A DNA stretch of 6,458 nt from Candidatus Saccharibacteria bacterium UBA5170 (GTDB lineage Bacteria; Patescibacteriota; Saccharimonadia; Saccharimonadales; Saccharimonadaceae), in contig DHWY01000002.1 in assembly GCA_002413425.1 (NCBI GenBank), positions 234,558-241,015 of the forward strand. The letters are read 5' to 3'. The notes under the pieces were generated by a model that had not been told where the DNA came from, searched no databases, and was given only the letters and a program-made list of their open reading frames with translations. A program made the position numbers and the translations under genes. How positions within the stretch are numbered: the stretch's first letter is position 1; each line of letters opens with the position of its first letter. Positions 1-5,494 of this stretch are shown piece after piece.

Positions 1-221
1 TTATCACGGAAACTTTCACCGTCTCTCATAATGCCATCCTCGGGACGCTGAGCTAAATATGATTCGTACGTCTGCTCGCTTACGTTAGGCGCAGTTACAT
101 CAAATTTTCCAAAAGCTTCCGCTTCATTTGCGGCTGTCTCAGCCTTTGCAAGCTGTGCTTTTAAACGCGCAACTTCGTCACGTTCGTCTAGTGGTGTGGG
201 GGTAAATTCTCGTTCTGACAT
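1..221 (-). CDS. Unidentified hydrophilic protein, N-terminal part (runs off left edge)
   Basis: Reading from ATG at 221 down, 73 complete codons are open with no stop, and the frame continues past base 1. The protein begins MSEREFTPTPLDERDEVARL and is highly charged. Residues about 15-37 are rich in Ala, Glu and Lys, consistent with a short helix or coiled coil, and are followed by a polar stretch with DGIMRDGESF near the edge. There is no signal peptide or membrane segment in the visible part. An AAGGA ribosome site lies 8 bases before the ATG, and a good promoter lies further upstream (266-294), so the start is well supported. I do not recognise the family. It is not the rbfA that often follows infB, because it has its own promoter and does not resemble RbfA. 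Confidence 0.75.
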   Translation of the reverse strand, partial: MSEREFTPTPLDERDEVARLKAQLAKAETAANEAEAFGKFDVTAPNVSEQTYESYLAQRPEDGIMRDGESFRD

Positions 222-258
222 TTTAGGTATCCTTGTTTGTTTTTATGTGTAACTTGTT

Positions 259-294
259 GTTATTTACATTAGCATAATATTCAATATAAGTCAA
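259..294 (-). promoter_or_regulatory. Promoter of the left-edge gene
   Basis: On the minus strand, TTGACT (294-289) is separated by 17 bases from TAATGT (271-266), which is preceded by TGC, an extended -10. Transcription would start near 259, giving a leader of about 38 bases before the ATG at 221. The -10 hexamer is weak on its own (3 of 6 matches), so the TGC extension probably matters. Confidence 0.6.
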
Positions 295-313
295 CTCTAT
301 AAACATATAAACG

Positions 314-342
314 AAAAAAGTCGACAGTAGGTCGACTTTTTT
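314..342. terminator. Bidirectional terminator after infB
   Basis: A-tract plus GTCGAC (314-325), loop AGTAG (326-330), then GTCGAC plus a six-T tract (331-342). This is a 12-bp stem including the A/T ends. It lies 20 bases past the infB stop and would end the rpsA-infB transcript. Its symmetry lets it work in both directions. Confidence 0.85.
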
Positions 343-361
343 GATTACCTAGACCAAGGCG

Positions 362-2131
362 CTACCTAAGCGTGCGTTTGACGAGCGCTCGGCTGAAGAA
401 TTCGAGCTTGTCACCCTCTTCGAGCAGCAATTTCTTGCTAATCTTGAGGCTGATACCACACATTTCACCTTCGAAGACTTCTTTGGCTTCCTGTTGCTGA
501 CGTTGGACCTTGGTGACTTCAACTTCGGCCAGGACTTCTTTGCCGCGCTTGGCTCGCGCCAACAGGCCGGTCGTGACTTTACCGCTGGTCACTTCTCCGC
601 CGGCGATAATCTCGTCTTTGAGCGTCCGGAAAATTCCCTTAATCGTCAGGGCGCCGATTTCCGTTTCGACCACTTCAGGTGCCAGCATGGCCTCCATCGA
701 AGCGCGGGCGTCATCAAGTAGCTCATAGATAACCTTGTAGAGACGAACCTGTACCTTGTCACGAGCGGCCAGCTGTTTGACAGCGGGTGGCAGGCTGACG
801 TTAAATCCATAGATAATCGTCTTTTTGTCAGAAGCCAAGCGAATATCGTTTTCGGAAATATTTCCCACGCCACTGCCAATTACGTGTAAGGCAATCTCAC
901 CCTTAGTATCGATCAGCCGCAAACTATCAATCACCGAGGTGAGAGATCCCTGAACATCAGCCTTGACCACAACGTTTAGGTTCTGCGATTCGTGCTGCTG
1001 ATTCATCATCCGCAGAAGATCGGCGCCGGTCACGTTGGTACTAGCGGCATTCTTTTCATGTTCGATCCGTGCCACCGCCACCGCATTGCGGGCTTCTTTT
1101 TCGCTTTTCACAACTGTAAAGGTATCACCAAACTGCGGCAGTTCTTTTAGTCCGGTCACGGTGACTGGGGTTGAAGGACCGGCTTCTTCGAGTGTCTTGC
1201 CAGCGAAGTCAAGCAAGGTACGGACCTTGCCATAAGCTGTTCCTGCGACCAAGTAATGACCCGTCCGGAGCAGTCCCTGTTCGACGAGAAGTCCGACAAC
1301 CGAACCACGACCAACTTCCATGTGTGACTCAATCACCAAGCCTTCAGCTGGCGTATCGATGTCGGCTTTCAGTTCTTCGAGGTCAGCCACCAGCAATACC
1401 ATGTCAAGCAACGTCTCGAGGCCGAGGCCGGTCTTGGCACTGACTTCGACCATCACGGTATCGCCACCCCACTCTTCTGGGTTAAGGCCATGTTCGGTTG
1501 CCAGCTGTGCCTTGACGCGAGCAGCATCGGCCGATTCTTTATCCATTTTGTTAATAGCCACGACAATTTTCGCGTGAGCAGACTTGGCAAACCTAATCGC
1601 CTCAATCGTTTGAGGTTTGACGCCGTCATCGGCTGCCACCACAATCACCACCACGTCGGTCAGAGCGGCGCCGTGCTGCCTGAGGGCGGCAAAGGCTTCG
1701 TGTCCCGGGGTATCAAGCAATGTGATTGAGCGGTCCTTGTGGATCGTCTGGTAGGCACTAATGTGCTGGGTAATCCCGCCGGCTTCTTGGTCGGTGGCCT
1801 TAGTGTGAAGGATTGCATCGAGCAGACTCGTCTTGCCATGGTCAACGTGCCCCATAACAGCCACAATCGGTGGACGCGCCACGGCTTTGTCCGATAGCGT
1901 ATGAACCTTGCGGTCACTCAACGTGGCGGCGACTTTTTTCTCGAGTTCGACGTCAAGTCCAAGCTCTTCGACGATAATGGTCGCCGTCTCGAAATCAATC
2001 CGTTGATTAATCGTCGCCACGATACCGTTCCGAAACAGTTCACCAATCAGGTTGGTAACGGGTAGATTAAGGGTTTCAGCAAGCTCACCAACGGTGATTG
2101 AGTCGGCAACAATGATAACTTTCTCGGCCAT
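362..2131 (-). CDS. infB: Translation initiation factor IF-2 (short form)
   Basis: GTPase that helps place initiator tRNA on the small ribosomal subunit and promotes subunit joining. The 589-residue protein has an IF2_N-type segment (about 1-60), then a G domain with all motifs visible: GHVDHGKTS (94-102), GGITQHI (118-124), DTPGH (140-144), NKMD (194-197) and SAK (231-233). Domain II follows at about 262-350, domain III with VVVKADVQGSLTSV (about 387-400), and the C-terminal tRNA-binding domain (about 488-589). E. coli IF-2 is about 890 residues; the long N-terminal extension is absent. AAGGGA sits 8 bases before the ATG. The stop is TAG. It lies 55 bases after rpsA on the same strand with no clear promoter between, so co-transcription is likely. 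The last domain has unusual residues at tRNA-contact positions (see findings). Confidence 0.97.
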   Translation of the reverse strand: MAEKVIIVADSITVGELAETLNLPVTNLIGELFRNGIVATINQRIDFETATIIVEELGLDVELEKKVAATLSDRKVHTLSDKAVARPPIVAVMGHVDHGKTSLLDAILHTKATDQEAGGITQHISAYQTIHKDRSITLLDTPGHEAFAALRQHGAALTDVVVIVVAADDGVKPQTIEAIRFAKSAHAKIVVAINKMDKESADAARVKAQLATEHGLNPEEWGGDTVMVEVSAKTGLGLETLLDMVLLVADLEELKADIDTPAEGLVIESHMEVGRGSVVGLLVEQGLLRTGHYLVAGTAYGKVRTLLDFAGKTLEEAGPSTPVTVTGLKELPQFGDTFTVVKSEKEARNAVAVARIEHEKNAASTNVTGADLLRMMNQQHESQNLNVVVKADVQGSLTSVIDSLRLIDTKGEIALHVIGSGVGNISENDIRLASDKKTIIYGFNVSLPPAVKQLAARDKVQVRLYKVIYELLDDARASMEAMLAPEVVETEIGALTIKGIFRTLKDEIIAGGEVTSGKVTTGLLARAKRGKEVLAEVEVTKVQRQQQEAKEVFEGEMCGISLKISKKLLLEEGDKLEFFSRALVKRTLR

Positions 2132-2150
2132 AATGAACGTCCCTTTCTAC

Positions 2151-2178
2151 CCGCGCTCCGATGATATAATCGGCGCGG
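2151..2178 (-). promoter_or_regulatory. GC-rich hairpin between rpsA and infB
   Basis: CCGCGC and GCGCGG arms plus an inner CGAT/ATCG pairing enclose a six-base loop, with a two-base bulge on one side. It fills most of the 55-base gap between the rpsA stop and the infB ribosome site. No T-run follows in the transcribed sense, so it is not a standard intrinsic terminator. A role in mRNA processing, stability or infB translation control is possible but inferred. Confidence 0.6.
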
Positions 2179-2186
2179 AAACTAGT

Positions 2187-3137
2187 TTATTTTTTTGCTT
2201 TGTTATTCAAACTAAGCGATATTTTGCGGCTATCTTTTTCGATATCGAGCACGACAAATTCCTTGCGCTCGTTGAGGGTAAAGACTTTTTCTGGGTCAGC
2301 GTCGTCACCACCACCGAGTTCACTGACGTGAACCAGCGCTTCAACGGCGGGGCTAATTTGGATAAAGGCGCCAAATGGGGTAATCCGCGTGACCGTACCT
2401 TCTACCTTGTCGCCTGGCTTGAATTGGTCAACCTCTGTCATCCATGGGTCTTGGGTGAGTTGTTTGATGCTCAGGCTGAGGCGGTCTTTATCGATCGCGA
2501 TGATCTTGGCGTCAATCGTTTGACCGACTTTGACGTAATCGTTGGGATTGTTGACACGTTCCCAGCTGATTTCGCTAATGTGGACCAGGCCTTCAATACC
2601 TTCGACGTTGACGAAGATGCCGAAGTCAACGACACCCGTCACGACTCCCTTAACGCCGTCACCAACGGTCAGTTTTTCAAAGCGAGCTGATAGGCCGTCT
2701 TTGATGGCTTCTTTTTCGCTGAAGATAAGTTTGTTAGCTTTACGGTCACAGTCCAAAATACGAACTTTGAGGGTTTGACCGATCAGAACGTTCAAACGCT
2801 GCAAAATTTCATCTTTATCGCTACTGCCGACACGTGGGTAGTGCTCAGCCGATAATTGGGAGACAGGCAAGAATCCGCGAACACCATCATGCTCGACCAG
2901 TAGTCCGCCTCGGTTGGCGTCGTACGGAGATACTTCAATAATGTCACCATTTTCCATCTTGGCAGCAACTTCACGGCGAGGCACCAGGCCGATGCCCTGG
3001 GCACCGAGGTCAACCAGGACTTCGTGTTTACGAATTGATAGAATTGTTCCTACGATTGCTTCACCTTGTGTCAGTTGCTTGACGCTGTCATCCGCACCAG
3101 CGAGCAATTCATCCATTGTTATTGAGGCTTTTGCCAT
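2187..3137 (-). CDS. rpsA: Small ribosomal subunit protein bS1-like, four S1 repeats
   Basis: RNA-binding protein of the S1 family, expected to bring mRNA to the 30S subunit. The 316 residues contain four OB-fold S1 repeats: about 24-70, 66-145 (compressed, lacking the spacer seen in E. coli S1, with GVRGFLPVSQL), 158-226 (GVVDFGIFVNVEGIEGLVHISE, typical) and 240-312 (GTVTRITPFGAFIQI, LVHVSEL). E. coli S1 has six repeats and 557 residues; shorter forms occur in many lineages. The ATG is the first possible start after an in-frame TGA; its best ribosome site (AAGGAAGGAG) is 14 bases away, rather far. It has its own promoter in the upstream gene's 3' end and leads into infB. RNA-binding S1-repeat protein is certain; the ribosomal role is a strong inference from the repeats and neighbour. 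Confidence 0.9.
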   Translation of the reverse strand: MAKASITMDELLAGADDSVKQLTQGEAIVGTILSIRKHEVLVDLGAQGIGLVPRREVAAKMENGDIIEVSPYDANRGGLLVEHDGVRGFLPVSQLSAEHYPRVGSSDKDEILQRLNVLIGQTLKVRILDCDRKANKLIFSEKEAIKDGLSARFEKLTVGDGVKGVVTGVVDFGIFVNVEGIEGLVHISEISWERVNNPNDYVKVGQTIDAKIIAIDKDRLSLSIKQLTQDPWMTEVDQFKPGDKVEGTVTRITPFGAFIQISPAVEALVHVSELGGGDDADPEKVFTLNERKEFVVLDIEKDSRKISLSLNNKAKK

Positions 3138-3213
3138 AAGTCTTATTCAGACTCCTTCCTTAAATTAATATTCCGGGGGCGCAATAAAAATAGCGACCTC
3201 CTAGATTGCTTAC
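3138..3213 (-). promoter_or_regulatory. rpsA 5' leader with decoy ribosome site
   Basis: The predicted leader is about 75 bases. It carries a perfect AGGAGG (3202-3197) far from the rpsA ATG and a second purine-rich site (AAGGAAGGAG, 3161-3152) near it. A 13-codon TTG-started frame (3184-3143) ends in TAA just before the rpsA ATG, but its spacing from AGGAGG is 12 bases, so its translation is doubtful. E. coli rpsA is autoregulated through its leader, so control by S1 is plausible here but not shown. Confidence 0.4.
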
Positions 3214-3243
3214 TATTGTACCCCAGACAGGGGCGCAAGTCAA
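3213..3243 (-). promoter_or_regulatory. Promoter of the rpsA-infB operon
   Basis: TTGACT (3243-3238) and TACAAT (3220-3215) match consensus at 5 of 6 positions each, with exactly 17 bases between. The -35 element overlaps the TGA stop of the upstream LPATG gene (3242-3240). The spacer contains a small CCCC/GGGG hairpin that could also slow transcription coming from that gene. Confidence 0.75.
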
Positions 3244-3647
3244 AGGGAGCGATCGAGGATGCGCCGTGAAGCGATATACGCGACACTCGATGCAACCAAC
3301 AACCCAATTGCGAGAAGGCGAAGGCCATCCAACTCAGCACCAGTCGCCGGAAGTGCTGCTTGTTCGCTTGAAGCTGCAGATGGCGACGGTTCTGTCGGAA
3401 CTGGGGTAGATTTGTTAGAGGTAGCCTCACTACCACTCTTGGTGTTCTTGTCCGTTGTGGCTGTTTTTTTAGCATCTGCCTCTTTTGACAACTTATCAGC
3501 CTGAGCAATCGCCTGCTGTTGACGAACTTGCTCGCCTCTTTGCTTTACAAAGTAAGCAGTTCCAATAACCGCACCCGCGAGTACGATCGCTATAACAATA
3601 AACGTTACTATCGAGCCACCCTGATGTGTTCGTTTCAAAGAAATCAT
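3240..3647 (-). CDS. Small membrane-anchored surface protein with C-terminal LPATG sorting-type signal
   Basis: The 135-residue protein has a positive N-terminus (KRTHQGG), a membrane segment at about 12-34, then a low-complexity outer region (about 36-98) rich in Lys, Gln, Thr, Ser, Pro and Glu. It ends with LPATG (99-103), a hydrophobic segment (about 109-127) and a short tail starting RR. LPXTG, hydrophobic stretch and basic tail is the signature of a sortase substrate, here combined with an uncleaved-looking N-terminal anchor. The start at 3647 is chosen over an ATG 20 codons upstream because GAGGAG lies 4 bases before it and the promoter lies inside the longer frame. No sortase gene is in the window. 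A plain two-pass membrane protein with a chance LPATG is the alternative. Confidence 0.8.
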   Translation of the reverse strand: MISLKRTHQGGSIVTFIVIAIVLAGAVIGTAYFVKQRGEQVRQQQAIAQADKLSKEADAKKTATTDKNTKSGSEATSNKSTPVPTEPSPSAASSEQAALPATGAELDGLRLLAIGLLVASSVAYIASRRILDRSL

Positions 3648-3668
3648 TGTACTCCTCAGGTTTATAAT

Positions 3669-3704
3669 TTCTATTATTATACCTTCATTTTCAATATAAT
3701 GCAA
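3669..3704 (-). promoter_or_regulatory. Promoter of the LPATG protein gene
   Basis: A perfect TATAAT (3681-3676) follows a weak TTGCAT (3704-3699) with a 17-base spacer. Transcription would start near 3669, giving a leader of about 22 bases. It is divergent from the ROK gene, and the two promoter regions lie within about 50 bases of each other, so they could affect one another. Confidence 0.65.
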
Positions 3705-3715
3705 CAACTTCGGTG

Positions 3716-3731
3716 TGCTACACTATAAATA
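3716..3731 (+). promoter_or_regulatory. Extended -10 promoter, apparently leaderless start for the ROK gene
   Basis: TGC TACACT (3716-3724) is an extended -10. Transcription about seven bases downstream would begin at or next to the A of the ATG at 3731. No Shine-Dalgarno-like sequence precedes that ATG, and no convincing -35 is seen. Together these point to a leaderless mRNA. Confidence 0.5.
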
Positions 3732-4552
3732 TGTTAGTTACAGTTGACACCGGTGGAACAAAAACACTAGTAGCCAGTTTTTCTGAAGACGGTGCTTTGG
3801 GCGACCAAATAAAGTTCCCCACTCCGCTAAAGTCAGCCGATTATGTCGCCCTCCTCCGCCAAACCCTGCTTGAAACGTACGGAGACCAACCAGTCGAAGC
3901 AATTGTCGTTGCCTTACCCGGCATCATAAAAGACGGCGTCGCCATCTGGTGTAACAACCTAAAGTGGAAGAATTTCGACGCTTCCGCCGCACTCCAAGGT
4001 GTGTTGGGAGATGCCCCAGTCCTGATTGAAAACGACGCCAATCTAGCCGGTCTCGCCGAAACGCGCGCCCTTCACACCATCCCCTCCCTGTCGCTGTATG
4101 TCACCATCAGTACCGGTATCGGCACTGGCATCGTGACGAATGGTCGAATTGATCCCAGCCTTCGTTATAGCGAAGGTGGACGTGCCCTAGTCGAGTTTGA
4201 CGGTGTTGTCCGTGAATGGGAAAGTTTTGCCTCCGGTCGGGTGATCTACGACGTCTACGGTAAATATGCCCGTGATATCACCAGTAAGCGCACTTGGAAC
4301 CAAATTGCCGACCGCATCAGTCGTGGATTTTTAGTACTCATCCCTATTTTACAGCCCAATGTTATCATTGTCGGCGGCAGTATTGGCACCTATTTTGAAA
4401 AATATGCCGACCAACTGAAAAATATACTCAAAGAAAAACTGCCGGCTCATATTCCTGTACCAAAAATCGTCCAGGCTCAACACCCAGAACAAGCCGTTAT
4501 CTATGGATGCTATTACTATGCCCTCGACAGCCTTACTGATACCTCGTCTTAG
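3731..4552 (+). CDS. ROK-family sugar kinase-like protein without the zinc motif
   Basis: The 273-residue protein has the actin-like ATPase fold signature of ROK kinases, which phosphorylate sugars such as glucose, fructose or N-acetylated hexosamines. Visible are the N-terminal phosphate loop DTGGTKT (6-12), LPGII (62-66), the ENDAN catalytic motif (100-104, D102 the likely base), the second phosphate loop TISTGIGTG (125-133) and the adenosine-site glycines VGGSIG (214-219). The family's usual GH and CxCGxxGCxE zinc motif is missing: the region reads SEGGRALVEF with no cysteines, followed by WESFASGR (163-170), which still resembles the sequence after the motif. The start at 3731 puts the phosphate loop at the usual distance; an ATG at 3713 is possible but lies within the promoter. 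The stop is TAG. Substrate cannot be assigned. The next gene overlaps its end by 50 bases. Confidence 0.88.
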   Translation: MLVTVDTGGTKTLVASFSEDGALGDQIKFPTPLKSADYVALLRQTLLETYGDQPVEAIVVALPGIIKDGVAIWCNNLKWKNFDASAALQGVLGDAPVLIENDANLAGLAETRALHTIPSLSLYVTISTGIGTGIVTNGRIDPSLRYSEGGRALVEFDGVVREWESFASGRVIYDVYGKYARDITSKRTWNQIADRISRGFLVLIPILQPNVIIVGGSIGTYFEKYADQLKNILKEKLPAHIPVPKIVQAQHPEQAVIYGCYYYALDSLTDTSS

Positions 4553-4976
4553 GGCCAACTATCCACAGTTTGCCTTCGAACAAGCTGAGGATTTTTTATG
4601 GTCTCCTAGCGAGCATACCGTTTATTACACGGCTGATGACGCTACAGGCCATGGCTTTTTACTCCACGAACTGTCCCATGGCCTCCTCAATCACGCTGAC
4701 TATAGCCACGATATCGAACTGATTACCATGGAACGAGACGCCTGGGATAAGGCGCTGGAACTGGCCGAAGAGTATAAAGTGACAATTGACGACGACCTTA
4801 TCCAATCAACCCTTGACACCTACCGCGACTGGCTTCATGCGCGTAGCACCTGCCCCCAGTGCGAAGCCATTGGACTGCAGATAAAAAAACGTGTCTATGC
4901 CTGCCCGGCGTGTCGTCACACTTGGCGAGTCAACGAGGCTCGTATTTGCGCCTTACGGCGCTCCACGGTGTTATAA
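4503..4976 (+). CDS. HExxH metallopeptidase-like protein with C-terminal zinc ribbon
   Basis: The 157-residue protein contains HELSH (55-59) followed by GLLNH, a gluzincin-type zinc site in which the two histidines bind metal and E56 is the catalytic base. E77 in MERDAW, 18 residues on, is a good candidate third ligand. This HExxH plus downstream Glu in a small helical protein recalls ImmA/IrrE or SprT-like peptidases, but I cannot assign a family. A CPQC (117-120) and CPAC (134-137) pair forms a zinc ribbon, suggesting nucleic-acid or protein binding. There is no signal peptide, so it is probably cytoplasmic. The frame overlaps the ROK gene by 50 bases, implying co-expression. The start is uncertain: ATG at 4503 or 4518, neither with a clear ribosome site. 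Confidence 0.8.
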   Translation: MDAITMPSTALLIPRLRANYPQFAFEQAEDFLWSPSEHTVYYTADDATGHGFLLHELSHGLLNHADYSHDIELITMERDAWDKALELAEEYKVTIDDDLIQSTLDTYRDWLHARSTCPQCEAIGLQIKKRVYACPACRHTWRVNEARICALRRSTVL

Positions 4977-5016
4977 CAACTAAAAACGCGCTTCAATTGA
5001 GGCGCGTTTTTAGTTG
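4977..5016. terminator. Bidirectional terminator between convergent genes
   Basis: A perfect 15-bp stem (4977-4991 with 5002-5016) has a GC-rich CGCGC core and A/T-rich ends with a five-T run. The ten-base loop is itself nearly palindromic (TCAATTGA). It begins right after the metallopeptidase stop and lies 13 bases past the end of the KGG gene, so it serves both. Confidence 0.92.
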
Positions 5017-5029
5017 ATTACTCAAGCTA

Positions 5030-5236
5030 TTAACTTTCGATTGCTACGGTAGTCTTCTTGCGACGACTAATGCGGCCACCTTTAGCACCAGCAATACGAG
5101 CTAGCTCTGGGTTAGCAGCAAAACCACCAGTTCGGCCGTTACGACCGCCCTTGGCACCAATCTTTGCGTAAAAGTTTGGATCTTTTGCTAAATTCTTAGC
5201 TGCAGCCAATTGGCCGCCTGCTTTTGTTCCTGCCAT
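5030..5236 (-). CDS. KGG-repeat (stress-induced type) small protein
   Basis: The 68-residue basic protein is made of glycine-rich KGG-type repeats: KAGGQLAAAK (5-14), KIGAKGG (25-31), RTGGFAAN (35-42) and RIAGAKGG (47-54), with a basic ISRRKK stretch near the end. Between them are ANPELA-like and KDPNFYA-like segments, giving two imperfect copies of one unit. This is the pattern of KGG domain proteins related to general stress protein GsiB and fungal con-10; they are hydrophilic and thought to protect cells under stress. The exact role is unknown. The ATG at 5236 follows AAGGGAG by 7 bases, and a strong promoter lies upstream. It converges with the ROK-metallopeptidase pair. Confidence 0.88.
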   Translation of the reverse strand: MAGTKAGGQLAAAKNLAKDPNFYAKIGAKGGRNGRTGGFAANPELARIAGAKGGRISRRKKTTVAIES

Positions 5237-5252
5237 TTGATTTCTCCCTTAT

Positions 5253-5272
5253 CACAAGGTCTCCACCTTGTG
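5253..5272 (-). promoter_or_regulatory. Leader hairpin before the KGG gene
   Basis: CACAAGGT and ACCTTGTG form a perfect 8-bp stem around a four-base loop reading GGAG in the RNA. It ends two bases before the real ribosome site (AAGGGAG, 5250-5244). It may keep that site open or protect the 5' end. A GGA in a loop also resembles CsrA-type sites, but nothing shows that such a regulator exists here. Confidence 0.6.
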
Positions 5273-5297
5273 TATTAACTCACATCTGATATGTGTA

Positions 5298-5333
5298 TGA
5301 AAGTATCTTAGCATAGCATAGGCTTTTTGTCAA
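5298..5333 (-). promoter_or_regulatory. Strong promoter of the KGG gene
   Basis: A perfect TTGACA (5333-5328), 17-base spacer and TAAGAT (5310-5305) preceded by TGC, an extended -10. Transcription would start near 5298, leaving a leader of about 60 bases. A short inverted repeat, CACAT/ATGTG (5281-5295), lies just after the start point and could be an operator or a 5' hairpin. Confidence 0.8.
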
Positions 5334-5411
5334 TATCGACATAAGCATTTTTTTATTGTATTTGTACAGTTGTAATTATTCACCCTGTGCGATATCATTA
5401 GTAGGCACCTG

Positions 5412-5436
5412 TTTGAATCCCAAATTTAGATTCAAA
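5412..5436. repeat. Inverted repeat TTTGAATC/GATTCAAA
   Basis: A perfect 8-bp inverted repeat (5412-5419 and 5429-5436) with a nine-base A/T-rich loop lies between the KGG promoter and the Nudix terminator. It is beside the terminator hairpin, so it may be a second termination or mRNA-stability hairpin. No gene was seen at 5340-5440. Confidence 0.5.
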
Positions 5437-5439
5437 GCA

Positions 5440-5473
5440 AAAAACGACCACATCTGCGAGATTGGTCGTTTTT
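5440..5473 (-). terminator. Terminator after the winged-helix/Nudix gene
   Basis: AAAAACGACCA (5440-5450) pairs with TGGTCGTTTTT (5463-5473), and an inner ATCT/AGAT pairing narrows the loop to GCG. On the minus strand the stem ends in a T-like run, 22 bases past the gene's final stop. It could also act on plus-strand transcripts. Confidence 0.88.
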
Positions 5474-5494
5474 ATATACTATTTATTAAATAGA

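Noticed and set aside
2161..2172. TATAAT in the rpsA-infB gap as a plus-strand promoter
   Set aside because: It lies in the hairpin loop, has no -35, and would drive transcription antisense to rpsA without any gene.
2052..2690. 212-codon plus-strand open frame
   Set aside because: It lies opposite rpsA and the infB start, has no family-like features, and follows the codon pattern of the real genes.
3143..3508. 121-codon minus-strand frame across the LPATG gene and rpsA leader
   Set aside because: It is a shadow frame of the LPATG gene; only its last 13 codons could matter as a TTG-started leader peptide, and the ribosome-site spacing is poor.
3648..3707. Longer 155-residue start for the LPATG protein
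   Set aside because: The extra 20 codons cover the promoter and ribosome site, and the added residues do not resemble a signal peptide.
5405..5440. tRNA-like GTTTGAATCC stretch
   Set aside because: It resembles a T-loop, but no acceptor, D or anticodon arm can be built around it; it is better explained as an 8-bp inverted repeat.
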